From JANQEU01 sp965601455 (lineage in GTDB: Bacteria; Bacteroidota; Bacteroidia; Cytophagales; Cyclobacteriaceae), in assembly GCA_965601455.1 (NCBI GenBank), contig OZ271831.1, forward strand, positions 2,356,001-2,420,000: a stretch of DNA of 64,000 bases. The letters are read 5' to 3'. Below the pieces are notes generated by a model. The model saw nothing but the letters and a program-made list of their open reading frames with translations, did not search any database and was not told the origin of the DNA. A program made the position numbers and the translations under genes. Positions 35,435-43,734 of the stretch are shown piece by piece. Positions within the stretch are counted from its first letter, which is position 1; the number at the start of each line of letters is the position of its first letter.

Positions 35435-36115
35435 ATGAATGTCACGGACCACATCCAGACTTTTGAACAAATATTAGATTATCGTATCGGAGCTGGTAGT
35501 GATGCAGCAATTTCCATTAAGAAGGATCAGGTAGCTTCTTTTTACGTGGATATTCTGGGGCTATTTAACCACCCGGAAACCTTCGATGGTCCATCTTTCT
35601 ATAAATATCCACTCCCATTAGTACTTCATTACCTAAAACGAGCACATATTCATTACCTGGGTAAAAACCTGTTAGAATTGGAGCAGGCAATAAATGGTAT
35701 TGCCCGTAGGTTACCTGAATTGACCGAACTCAAAACTTCTCTTCAACGATTTTTTTCGAGTTTCAAGAAGGACCTGACTCGACATATTGAGGACGAGGAA
35801 GAATTACTATTCCCATATATCGAATCACTTTGGAAAGCTCAAACCAAAGGCATGGCTTCAATCGACATTGTTCAAAAACTGAAGTTGATGGACTACATGT
35901 TAGAACACTCCGATGCGCAGGAAAAAGACCTCTCTGATCTGGTCAGAAGTCTCGAACATCTTAATGACTACATTAAGGATTCATTTGCTTTTAAAATGCT
36001 GGTCAATCGCATGAAACTATTCGAACTTGACCTGCGGATACATGGGAAAATCGAAGATGAAGTATTGGTGCCGTTGGCTATCGACCTGGAGAAAAAGATT
36101 CTGAAAAGACTGTAA
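35435..36115 (+). CDS. Hemerythrin-domain protein
   Basis: This 226-residue all-helical protein has a C-terminal hemerythrin-like four-helix bundle with the diiron ligand pattern: LVLHYLKRAHIHYL, LTRHIEDEEELLFPYI, YMLEHSDAQEKDL and LRIHGKIEDEVLVP. The layout resembles ScdA/RIC (YtfE) proteins that repair iron-sulfur clusters or handle nitric oxide, but the N-terminal DUF542 Cys motif is absent. A Crp-type regulator precedes it. The substrate is unproven. Confidence 0.85.
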   Translation: MNVTDHIQTFEQILDYRIGAGSDAAISIKKDQVASFYVDILGLFNHPETFDGPSFYKYPLPLVLHYLKRAHIHYLGKNLLELEQAINGIARRLPELTELKTSLQRFFSSFKKDLTRHIEDEEELLFPYIESLWKAQTKGMASIDIVQKLKLMDYMLEHSDAQEKDLSDLVRSLEHLNDYIKDSFAFKMLVNRMKLFELDLRIHGKIEDEVLVPLAIDLEKKILKRL

Positions 36116-36132
36116 TTCTGTTCAATCATTTC

Positions 36133-37692
36133 TCAGTGCAGTAGCACATGCACGAGGATAAGCGACAAAAGCAAGGCAATTCCCTGTGTTCTTGTCCTTT
36201 TGGAAGATTCATTGATCATCGATCGAAAAGAGGTCCAATCATTAATTTTTAATGGCCGTGCCGCTATTGCAGAAACCCCAAAACCAATAGTGATCACGAA
36301 AAACGCTCGCGTGAAATAGTTGATGTCGGGATTAAGCTGAAGGATAATCAGGTGCAGAGGAACCGTCAGAAAAAAAGAAACCAAAGTCCACCTTTTGTTT
36401 GGAAATGTGAAAAGCAAAGCGGTCAAAATCAATACAACAATGCCACAATTGATGTAGTATCTCAGCGAATTCAGCTGATGAGTGAATGCAGCCTCCGGAT
36501 TTTCGAACTTCAAGTACAATAAGATCAGACCCATCAATGTACCACTGATGAAAGTGATCAAAATGGCCTTTTTCCCCTGACTCACCATTTCTCGATCGGT
36601 GCTTGTAGGCTTAATCCAACCCTTGAATATATCCACACTCCAGAGTGTGGCAATACTGTTGAACGTACTATCAACCGTTGACATAAGAGAAGCAAAAAGC
36701 GCACACAGTACCAGTCCCTTGATGCCAATGGGTAAATATTGATTGACCAGGTAGGGAAATACCTGGTCAGGGTCACTGAGTGGAGTTGAATCAAGCAGTA
36801 TGCTAGCCAGAGCAACACCTGGAACCACGATGACAACAGCCATAGCATACTTCAATACTCCTCCTACCATTAGTCCCGTTTGCGCCTCCGAAAGACTTCT
36901 GGCAGCAAGCGATCGCTGTATTACGGTCTGATTGGCACACCAGTAATTGATGTTGAGTAGAAACAACCCAAAAATATGAATCCACGGTAATACGGGATGA
37001 TCCGCGGGCAAATGAAGATGCATCTTTTCCGGTACCCTACGATATAACTCACCAAATCCACCGGCTTCATTCAGGGTAACTACGGTAATAATGATCCCAC
37101 CAACTAATAGGATGATAAACTGAATGATATCCGTTTTTACCACCGCTGACAATCCACCCAGGTAAGTATATATCGCTGAAAAAAGACCCAGAACTAACAC
37201 CATAATCGCAATCCGCATCATCTTTGATTCATGTAAAAAAGCCAGGTAATCAAAGAAGACAATCTCGGCCGCATACGCACCCCAGAACAACGCAGCCCCC
37301 AGTGTTATGGTGGAAAACAGTGCCAGATTAGCTAAGCTATAGGTTCTCGCAACGGTCTTACCGAGTTTCATTTCAATAAATTGAGTAATGGTAACTACCC
37401 GATGTTTTAGATACAGCGGAACAAAGAAGAAAGCTGCGATTAGTATTCCCTGTATGGCATTGATTTCCAGACTGGCTTGAGCCAATCCATACAAATAGGC
37501 AGAGCCCATCATGCCCAGAAACTGGTAGCCCTGTATGTTGGTAGCGATGGTTGAAAGCGCAATCGAGGGCCATCGCAGGTTTCGACCGCTTAGAAAATAG
37601 GTTTCAGCAGATACGTCTTTTCCTGTTCTTCCGGAGAGTGCCGCCAGGAAGATGATTGCGAAATAACTGATTACGATTATTAGATCCAGCAA
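36133..37692 (-). CDS. Sodium:solute symporter family (SSS) transporter
   Basis: This 519-residue protein has about 13 hydrophobic segments and SSS landmarks such as YFLSGRNLRWPSIALSTIAT, YTYLGGLSAVVKTDIIQFII (the family signature) and LFASLMSTVDSTFNSIATLW near the sodium site. It should import a small organic solute with Na+. It ends at the cell membrane; the substrate is unknown. TTG at 37692 is the only plausible start, 2 bases after the stop of the LLM oxidoreductase, so the two are co-transcribed. A sodium-dependent transporter next to a flavin monooxygenase hints at uptake and oxidation of one compound. Confidence 0.9.
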   Translation of the reverse strand: MLDLIIVISYFAIIFLAALSGRTGKDVSAETYFLSGRNLRWPSIALSTIATNIQGYQFLGMMGSAYLYGLAQASLEINAIQGILIAAFFFVPLYLKHRVVTITQFIEMKLGKTVARTYSLANLALFSTITLGAALFWGAYAAEIVFFDYLAFLHESKMMRIAIMVLVLGLFSAIYTYLGGLSAVVKTDIIQFIILLVGGIIITVVTLNEAGGFGELYRRVPEKMHLHLPADHPVLPWIHIFGLFLLNINYWCANQTVIQRSLAARSLSEAQTGLMVGGVLKYAMAVVIVVPGVALASILLDSTPLSDPDQVFPYLVNQYLPIGIKGLVLCALFASLMSTVDSTFNSIATLWSVDIFKGWIKPTSTDREMVSQGKKAILITFISGTLMGLILLYLKFENPEAAFTHQLNSLRYYINCGIVVLILTALLFTFPNKRWTLVSFFLTVPLHLIILQLNPDINYFTRAFFVITIGFGVSAIAARPLKINDWTSFRSMINESSKRTRTQGIALLLSLILVHVLLH

Positions 37693-37694
37693 AA

Positions 37695-38843
37695 CTAAAA
37701 TCGGTTTCCAGCGGCAAGTGGAGTTAACGGTAGTTCAGTTGGAACTTTACCCATTTCTTTGTTGAGCTGAGTGGTCTTCAGTTGAGGCATTACCAGCTTT
37801 CCAAACCAGTCACAAGCTTCCAAATGTGGATATCCCGAAAAGATGAAGGCACGTATTCCCATTGCCTGGTACCGCTTGATTTTTTCAACAATCTGATCCG
37901 GGTCACCTACCAGAGCAGCCCCACAACCAGACCTGGCCATACCGATTTTGGTCCAAAGATTTGCTTCTGCATACCCTTCCTCATCGGATTGGTTTCGCAA
38001 GGAATCCTGTAAAGAAACTCCATACGATTTGGCATCCAGTGCACGATGCTTAATGTCAGTTGCCAACTTCACATCAAGTTTAGAAATAAGTTTACCAGCT
38101 GCCTCTCTGGCTTCAGATTCTGTTTCCCTGACAATCACATGAACCCGAAGTCCAAAGTCTACTGTACGTCCATATCCAGCTGCTTTTTCGGTCATATTTA
38201 CCATATGCTTTTCGATTTCCGCTTCAACATCCGGCCACATTAGATAGACATCACAGTGTCGGGCACAGAGATCTACCCCATCAGGAGAATAACCACCGAA
38301 ATAAAGCAACGGCCCATCCACTTGATAAGGTTTGGCAGGTCGACTATCCAACTGAAGGTTGTAAAACTCTCCTTCAAAATCGATTGCATCCTGCGTCCAT
38401 GCCTGTTTCAAAATTTGGATTACCTCTTCTGACCTCCTGTACCGATCCGAGGATTCCATGTCTGTTCCAGGGAGATTACTGGAGATGATATTAAGTGTTA
38501 ACCTACCCTTTAGAATATGATCTAATGTGGCAATACTCCTGGCCAACATGGGTGGGTGTATTTCACCACATCGAATCGCTGGTAATAGGTTGATTTTATG
38601 AGTGTTTGGGGCCACGGCAGAAGCAAAAGACAGGGTATCCAACCCCACCTGGTAGGAAGAGGGACATAAAATATTCTCAAAACCATTTTGTTCAGCTCGG
38701 TAGAGAATTTGGGACGCATTTTCCCAGGAACTTCGATATTGATCACTTCGCTCTCCGAGAAATTCATCGTCTCCATCGCACAAAGGAGCAAACCACGATA
38801 TCTCAAGGCCATCAATATTTTCAGATTTAATGCGAACTGACAT
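37695..38843 (-). CDS. LLM-class flavin-dependent monooxygenase, SsuD-like
   Basis: This 382-residue protein is close in length to alkanesulfonate monooxygenase SsuD (about 380). It contains ISWFAPLCDGD near the start, a TIM-barrel core with INLLPAIRCGEIHPPMLARS and RLTLNIISSNLPGTDM, and GPLLYFGGYSPDGVDLCARH. FMNH2-dependent enzymes of this type release sulfite from organosulfonates or oxidise related compounds. The reductase partner and ABC sulfonate transporter of classical ssu operons are absent; instead an SSS symporter follows after 2 bases. The exact substrate is unknown. Confidence 0.88.
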   Translation of the reverse strand: MSVRIKSENIDGLEISWFAPLCDGDDEFLGERSDQYRSSWENASQILYRAEQNGFENILCPSSYQVGLDTLSFASAVAPNTHKINLLPAIRCGEIHPPMLARSIATLDHILKGRLTLNIISSNLPGTDMESSDRYRRSEEVIQILKQAWTQDAIDFEGEFYNLQLDSRPAKPYQVDGPLLYFGGYSPDGVDLCARHCDVYLMWPDVEAEIEKHMVNMTEKAAGYGRTVDFGLRVHVIVRETESEAREAAGKLISKLDVKLATDIKHRALDAKSYGVSLQDSLRNQSDEEGYAEANLWTKIGMARSGCGAALVGDPDQIVEKIKRYQAMGIRAFIFSGYPHLEACDWFGKLVMPQLKTTQLNKEMGKVPTELPLTPLAAGNRF

Positions 38844-38955
38844 AAATAAACAGGTCTCTGGTGATTAAATGGAAAAGATAATCCTTAATTATCTTTTGTT
38901 AACGATTTTGGGATAGACCCCCCTCTATCTTAGCATCAGGAAAATCATACGACAA

Positions 38956-39405
38956 ATGGCATACGACCCTAAACAAAAGACAATTACTGAAATAGTAGAA
39001 ATCAACGCATCTGCCGAAAAGGTCTGGTCTGCTTTAACGGATCTCGAACAATGGAGTGAATGGAACCCTTTCATTATCCTGAGTGAAGGTAAGGTCGAAG
39101 TTGGCCAAACATTAAAGAATACCATGAAGACCAGTAAGGGAACCATGACTTTCAAGCCAAGAGTTCTGCAAGTGGAGAAAGATCATCTTTTTGAATGGCG
39201 TGGGCACCTGTTTATTCCTGGTTTATTTGATGGCACACACAGTTTCAAAATCGAAACTCTTGGCGAAAACAAGGTCAGACTTATTCAACATGAATATTTC
39301 AAAGGAATGCTTTCAGGTGTGATTTTGAAAGATATTGGGGAGCAAACCAGTAGAAACTTCGATGCAATGAATCAGGCATTGAAGCAAAGAGCCGAAAACG
39401 ATTGA
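38956..39405 (+). CDS. SRPBCC (START/PYP-like) family protein
   Basis: This 149-residue protein has a helix-grip fold typical of SRPBCC proteins: EIVEINASAEKVWSALTDLE at the start, WSEWNPFIILSEG, then KPRVLQVEKDHLFEWRGHL and GTHSFKIETLGENKVRLIQ. Members bind hydrophobic ligands or act as cyclase-like proteins; no specific role can be given. It ends 4 bases from the convergent HDAC-fold gene and is divergent from the monooxygenase. Confidence 0.88.
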   Translation: MAYDPKQKTITEIVEINASAEKVWSALTDLEQWSEWNPFIILSEGKVEVGQTLKNTMKTSKGTMTFKPRVLQVEKDHLFEWRGHLFIPGLFDGTHSFKIETLGENKVRLIQHEYFKGMLSGVILKDIGEQTSRNFDAMNQALKQRAEND

Positions 39406-39409
39406 TAAA

Positions 39410-40315
39410 CTAGTAGTGAATCTCCTGTGCCAATCGAAAGGTATTAGCATGGGCTTCCACGATTACTTTAATATCTTCCGAGTAACCACCTCCCATGCAG
39501 ATGACCAGGGGAATCTCCCGATTCTTAGCTTCTTGAATCACTAAACGATCTCTTTCTTTACACGCTTCAACAGTCAAACCCAAACGCCCTAATTTATCGG
39601 TCTCGAGAATGTCTACACCGGATTGAAAAAACATGAATTCAGGGCGTAACTCATCAAGTAATCGAAGCAAATGTTCTTTCAATAGATCAAGGTAGGTTTC
39701 ATCATCGCATCCATCTGGCAAGCCAACATCCAAATCGGATTTCTCTTTTCTCACCGGATAGTTCTTCTCTCCATGCATACTGAAAGTGAAAACGCGAGAT
39801 TCATTCTCAAAAATCTCCGCTGTTCCATTGCCCTGATGGACATCGAGATCCACAATCAGAATGTTGTTTAAATGATGGGAATTAAGCAGAAACTGAGATG
39901 CCATCGCCTGATCATTCAATAAACAAAAGCCTTCTCCCCTGTTGGTATAGGCATGATGAGTGCCTCCCGCAATATTCATCCCAACTCCAATGGTCTCCAG
40001 TGCATGTGTTGCACATTCGATAGTTCCACCCGCGATATTTATCTCTCTATCAACCAGTTGTTTGGATAGCGGAAATCCGGTAGCTCGAATCTCACTTCGC
40101 GTAAGTTCCTGATATTTTAATCTATTCCAATAATCGGGGTCATGAACAGCAAGAATCTGATCTTCTGTCGCTGAAACGGGTTTGAAAAAATTCGCCTCTT
40201 CAACAGTGCCTTCATGCAACAGTTGCTTTGGTAGTAATTCATACTTCTCCATCGGGAATCGATGGTTCTCAGGGAGAGGATGACTATAAAGTTCAGACCA
40301 GGCGATTTTCAGCAT
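39410..40315 (-). CDS. Histone deacetylase family protein (second, class IV/I-like)
   Basis: This 301-residue deacetylase-fold protein has NIAGGTHHAYTNRGEGFCLL with the catalytic His pair, the zinc-site DLDVHQGNGTAEIF and the FFQSGVDILETDKLG region. The sequence is clearly different from the HDAC-fold gene at 33660, so the two are not recent duplicates. It lacks an acetyltransferase neighbour. Possible substrates include acetylated lysines or small acetylamides such as acetylpolyamines. Confidence 0.92.
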   Translation of the reverse strand: MLKIAWSELYSHPLPENHRFPMEKYELLPKQLLHEGTVEEANFFKPVSATEDQILAVHDPDYWNRLKYQELTRSEIRATGFPLSKQLVDREINIAGGTIECATHALETIGVGMNIAGGTHHAYTNRGEGFCLLNDQAMASQFLLNSHHLNNILIVDLDVHQGNGTAEIFENESRVFTFSMHGEKNYPVRKEKSDLDVGLPDGCDDETYLDLLKEHLLRLLDELRPEFMFFQSGVDILETDKLGRLGLTVEACKERDRLVIQEAKNREIPLVICMGGGYSEDIKVIVEAHANTFRLAQEIHY

Positions 40316-40427
40316 CGTATCTCAAATGAAGATACGATAGGGAAAGTTCCATCAGGTTCTCCCAATCATATCATTATTTCAGGAAACGTACTGAGATCTA
40401 ACCCCACAAAAAATTCTTCTAAAAGAC

Positions 40428-41018
40428 CTAAGCCGGAGGTATCAAAATGATTGGTGTAGTTTCTCCCTCAAAAACCTGCCCATTAGTAAGAGTAAAATTC
40501 ACTGTAAACTTATGAATACTGATAGAAGACGGGGGATTGAGCATTCCAAATCGATTAATGCCCTGGACCGGATCATCCACCGTTTCGCCCAAAAGTAATA
40601 TTAGTGGTATGCCATTTCCACCACCCCTAAATCCAACTTCCGGAGTAAAAAGATTGTTAAGCTCACTTCCTGCGGGGAAACCGTCAAAATCGCCACTGCT
40701 GACTATTGATATCTCCGATATGAGTTCCTGAACGTTATCAGGCTCGCACGTACAGGCATATGCGCTGCTAAACAGCGAAGGTTTAAATCCACCGCTACTT
40801 ATTCCGATCTGTTCGAGGCCCATAATCAAATCAATGACTATCCCCTCAACTATAACAGTATCAGCACCTTCTACACCTTCGGTTCCAGCAACATCAAGGC
40901 GATTAATTTCGGATACAGTGAATTTCCTTTTGTCGCATCTACAATCATCATCTAGACAACTGGTAAAGGGTAACGGGACGAGAAATATGAGAATAAAGAG
41001 ATACCTGAAAGACTTCAC
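40428..41018 (-). CDS. Predicted lipoprotein of unknown function
   Basis: This 196-residue protein has a signal peptide ending in a lipobox (PLPFTSC, Cys at residue 21), then an acidic and Cys-containing segment (LDDDCRCDKRK). The remainder is beta-rich, with a Gly/Ser-rich stretch near residues 75-90 and no recognised domain. GTG at 41018 is the likely start, as no ATG precedes the signal peptide. Confidence 0.7.
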   Translation of the reverse strand: MKSFRYLFILIFLVPLPFTSCLDDDCRCDKRKFTVSEINRLDVAGTEGVEGADTVIVEGIVIDLIMGLEQIGISSGGFKPSLFSSAYACTCEPDNVQELISEISIVSSGDFDGFPAGSELNNLFTPEVGFRGGGNGIPLILLLGETVDDPVQGINRFGMLNPPSSISIHKFTVNFTLTNGQVFEGETTPIILIPPA

Positions 41019-41068
41019 AGAATATGATTTTTAAGAATATTACCGCAATAATAATACCTGAGTGTATA

Positions 41069-41602
41069 TCAGTTTACATCTTTCCAGCTTGCTCCTCTTT
41101 TTATGGAGAATAAAGTACCTACGTTGATCCCAAAACGCTTTGCAATAATTCGGTATCTGGTCTTGCGATTAGGATCGTTGACGAGCTTGCGAAGAACCTT
41201 CACTTTGGCTGGTGTAAGCTTGGTATTTGGCTTAAAATCAGGTCGATAGTCGTAGGCACTCTTGGCAAATTCCTTACGATAATTCTTATACTCCTCTTTA
41301 GAAACCCAGGCTAGATTGGATGCTGCACAATTGCTTCGGTTTCGGTCTTTGAAGATGATTTTTGTATGGTTTTCAGGATTAGGAACAAATAACTCGGCCA
41401 CGAGCTTATGAACATATCGCAGGGTGTTCTTGCCATCCACTTTGCGAGTTGGAATAGCGTGATAACCTGCGTTCTTGTATCCTCTGAGAAGAACAGTCTT
41501 CTCAGGGTTAGAAGCGGGAATGCTTTTTACCCGACCGAGTGATGAAATTAAGAACGTACTTCTCAGTTCTTTATCCTTGAATTCTTTCCAGATTTCGGAC
41601 AT
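41069..41602 (-). CDS. NUMOD4/HNH_3-like protein with degenerate HNH centre
   Basis: This 177-residue protein opens with a NUMOD4-like DNA-binding motif (EIWKEF ... FLISSLGRVKSI) and an HNH_3-type region (VHKLVAELFVPNPENHTKII near 64-83, then NCAASNLAWVS). The position usually occupied by the catalytic His, in a nHxD pattern, reads IIFKD, with Phe at residue 84. The C-terminal 45 residues look like a helix-turn-helix (YRIIAKRFGINVGTLFSIKR). Related proteins are homing or phage endonucleases; this one may bind but not cut DNA. It is a solitary gene. Confidence 0.8.
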   Translation of the reverse strand: MSEIWKEFKDKELRSTFLISSLGRVKSIPASNPEKTVLLRGYKNAGYHAIPTRKVDGKNTLRYVHKLVAELFVPNPENHTKIIFKDRNRSNCAASNLAWVSKEEYKNYRKEFAKSAYDYRPDFKPNTKLTPAKVKVLRKLVNDPNRKTRYRIIAKRFGINVGTLFSIKRGASWKDVN

Positions 41603-41715
41603 TTTGGACGATTAGGATGACCTACAAAAGCGGTCTTGTAAGTCAATGAGTATCAACCTCAATTTATATCCGGTATATGTAACCTATGTTAAGCTATTCT
41701 TAACAAATTATGAGT

Positions 41716-42369
41716 TTAGTGTGCAACTGTTCGTCTTTGGTAAACATGAATGATCCAAGGGAAGCTTCCGGTAGTGTGTTTTAATTCAAAGCCTTGATCC
41801 TCGATAAACTGCTGTATTTGATCTACAGGATGAACATACGAACGAAACGCACTTTTCTTCCATTTAAAATATAATGCGGCAATTTGAGATAGGATTCGAA
41901 AGAGAAAACCACTCCTTGGAAAGCTTAGGACCATGGCTTTTCCGGTTTTAGCAGTGGCCTGCCCCAGGAGCCTCTTAAAATCAGGATAACAACAAATGAC
42001 CTTATCCATGGTAACAAAATCATGTACTTCCAGTTTTTCACTGACATCAACAAAGTCTCCTACATGGAAAGAAGCATTCTCCAATTGTCCAATGGTTGCC
42101 GCATAGTCCTTGGCAGTTTCCACATAGCCTTGAGAAGCATCGACATCAGTTGTACTGGTGCCTCCATTCTCAAAAAAATTCCATTGAATGGCCCCTATCC
42201 CACCACCTATGTCTAGTAATGAGTCATCTTCAGCAATCAAACCATTTACAAAATCATTTATATGCCTGGTTGGGCCTTTTGCTCCGTTTCGAACATACTT
42301 TCTCAGTTCTTTTTTGGCAGCTTTGGTATCAAAAAACTCATTGGCGTCACAACAGTGTCTGCAGGTCAT
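41716..42369 (-). CDS. Class I SAM-dependent methyltransferase
   Basis: This 217-residue methyltransferase has a SAM-binding motif I (LLDIGGGIGAIQWNFFENG), then DVDASQGYVETAK for the ribose-binding acidic residue, and FVTMDKVICCYPDFKRLL. It starts with a Cys-rich segment (MTCRHCC). It resembles magnesium-protoporphyrin-methyltransferase-like enzymes in its general layout, but no chlorophyll genes are present. Its ATG overlaps the stop of the upstream serine hydrolase (ATGA). The substrate is unknown. Confidence 0.88.
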   Translation of the reverse strand: MTCRHCCDANEFFDTKAAKKELRKYVRNGAKGPTRHINDFVNGLIAEDDSLLDIGGGIGAIQWNFFENGGTSTTDVDASQGYVETAKDYAATIGQLENASFHVGDFVDVSEKLEVHDFVTMDKVICCYPDFKRLLGQATAKTGKAMVLSFPRSGFLFRILSQIAALYFKWKKSAFRSYVHPVDQIQQFIEDQGFELKHTTGSFPWIIHVYQRRTVAH

Positions 42370-43706
42370 TTCTCAACTTCTTTTTGAAGATCATATGCCA
42401 GTTTATGCAATGTTGGACGAACATTAAGTTCGTAAATCATCCGCTGGTTTCTATTCGGATACACTCTGTTGGCAAGGAAAACAAATAATAGATCTGTCTC
42501 GGGATCTGCCCAAACCAATGGACCTGTGTATCCTGAATGACCAAAACTTCGGTAACTAGCTTCCTTAGCCACACTACTTTTGGTACTGTCGTATTCAAGT
42601 AATGGTTTATCAAAGCCCAATCCTCTCCTATTCCCTTCACCAGAATAGTGTGTTGTGGTGAACAAATCGATGGTTTGTGGTTTTAGGAACCGGATGGTGT
42701 CATACGAACCTTCATTTAACCACATGCGCCAGATTTTTGCCAGGTCTTGAGCATTGGAAAACAATCCGGCATTTCCCGATACTCCACCCATCACTATTGC
42801 TCCTTCGTCATGAACCTTCCCATGGATTTGCGTCTGACGGAAGAATGTGTCTATCTCAGTGGGCACAATTAGGGAATCGGCAAACTTGTTTAATGGGTTG
42901 AATGTAGTGGTCTCGCAGCCAAGAGGTTGAAAAAACTGCCGATCAAGATAATCGTTGAATGAGTATCCAGTTCTTACCTCGATCAATTCCGGAATCAAGT
43001 AAAAAAATAACCCTGAATACGCATATCCCCTATTCTCATCGAAATCAGATTTTCTGATCTGCTTTTTGATGTACTTATAGTTGTTTCTCGTTAAGTATAA
43101 GTCGTCTTTAACTGGTATTGGGTAGTTGGCACTGGAGTCTGAACTAAAAAACTTTTTCTTATACCCATCTTCAGTTACCATATCCTGATAGTAAGGTATC
43201 CAGGGTCTCCAACCCGCCTGGTGAGATAATGTTTCCCGAATTTGGGTATTGCCTTTATTATTCATGTTCATGCCAGGCACATACTCTTTGACTTTTGCAT
43301 CCAGATCGAGACCACCTGAATCATATAATTTCATCAATGCTAAGGTTGCAGCTGTGACTTTGGTAACAGACGCCAGGTCAAATATGTGATGCTTCATCGT
43401 AGGCCTGACGCTATCATACGTATGGTAGCCGTATGATTTGAAGAATAGCACGGAGTCGGGAGAACTCACATGAAGAACAGCTCCGGGAAAAGCTTTCTTT
43501 ACAATTGCATTTTCCATTACCGAATCAATTTTCTTCAAAATAGCCTGGTATGTCCCTTGAGAACCAATCGAGTCGGTTATGGAAACATCAACTGAATCTG
43601 ATGATTGAATAGGAAATGCAAAAGTGTAAACCTGTGCCTTTGCAGAAAAACATAGATGGAATAGAAAATAAACCAGAATCCAATTTTGATAAGTGGTTCG
43701 ACCCAT
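42366..43706 (-). CDS. Secreted serine hydrolase, beta-lactamase/class C PBP family
   Basis: This 446-residue protein has a Sec signal peptide (about 1-24, ending AKAQ) and a beta-lactamase-type fold with the nucleophile S113-V-T-K116 in FDLASVTKVT, a YSG motif (YAYSGLFFY) in place of YxN, and a C-terminal FGHSGYTGPLVW region equivalent to the HxG motif. Such enzymes act as esterases, peptidases or beta-lactamases; the actual reaction is open. It is coupled by an ATGA overlap to the methyltransferase and divergent from the serine biosynthesis fusion. Confidence 0.9.
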   Translation of the reverse strand: MGRTTYQNWILVYFLFHLCFSAKAQVYTFAFPIQSSDSVDVSITDSIGSQGTYQAILKKIDSVMENAIVKKAFPGAVLHVSSPDSVLFFKSYGYHTYDSVRPTMKHHIFDLASVTKVTAATLALMKLYDSGGLDLDAKVKEYVPGMNMNNKGNTQIRETLSHQAGWRPWIPYYQDMVTEDGYKKKFFSSDSSANYPIPVKDDLYLTRNNYKYIKKQIRKSDFDENRGYAYSGLFFYLIPELIEVRTGYSFNDYLDRQFFQPLGCETTTFNPLNKFADSLIVPTEIDTFFRQTQIHGKVHDEGAIVMGGVSGNAGLFSNAQDLAKIWRMWLNEGSYDTIRFLKPQTIDLFTTTHYSGEGNRRGLGFDKPLLEYDSTKSSVAKEASYRSFGHSGYTGPLVWADPETDLLFVFLANRVYPNRNQRMIYELNVRPTLHKLAYDLQKEVEK

Positions 43707-43734
43707 AGACTTTTGCCAATTATTTCTCGAACCT

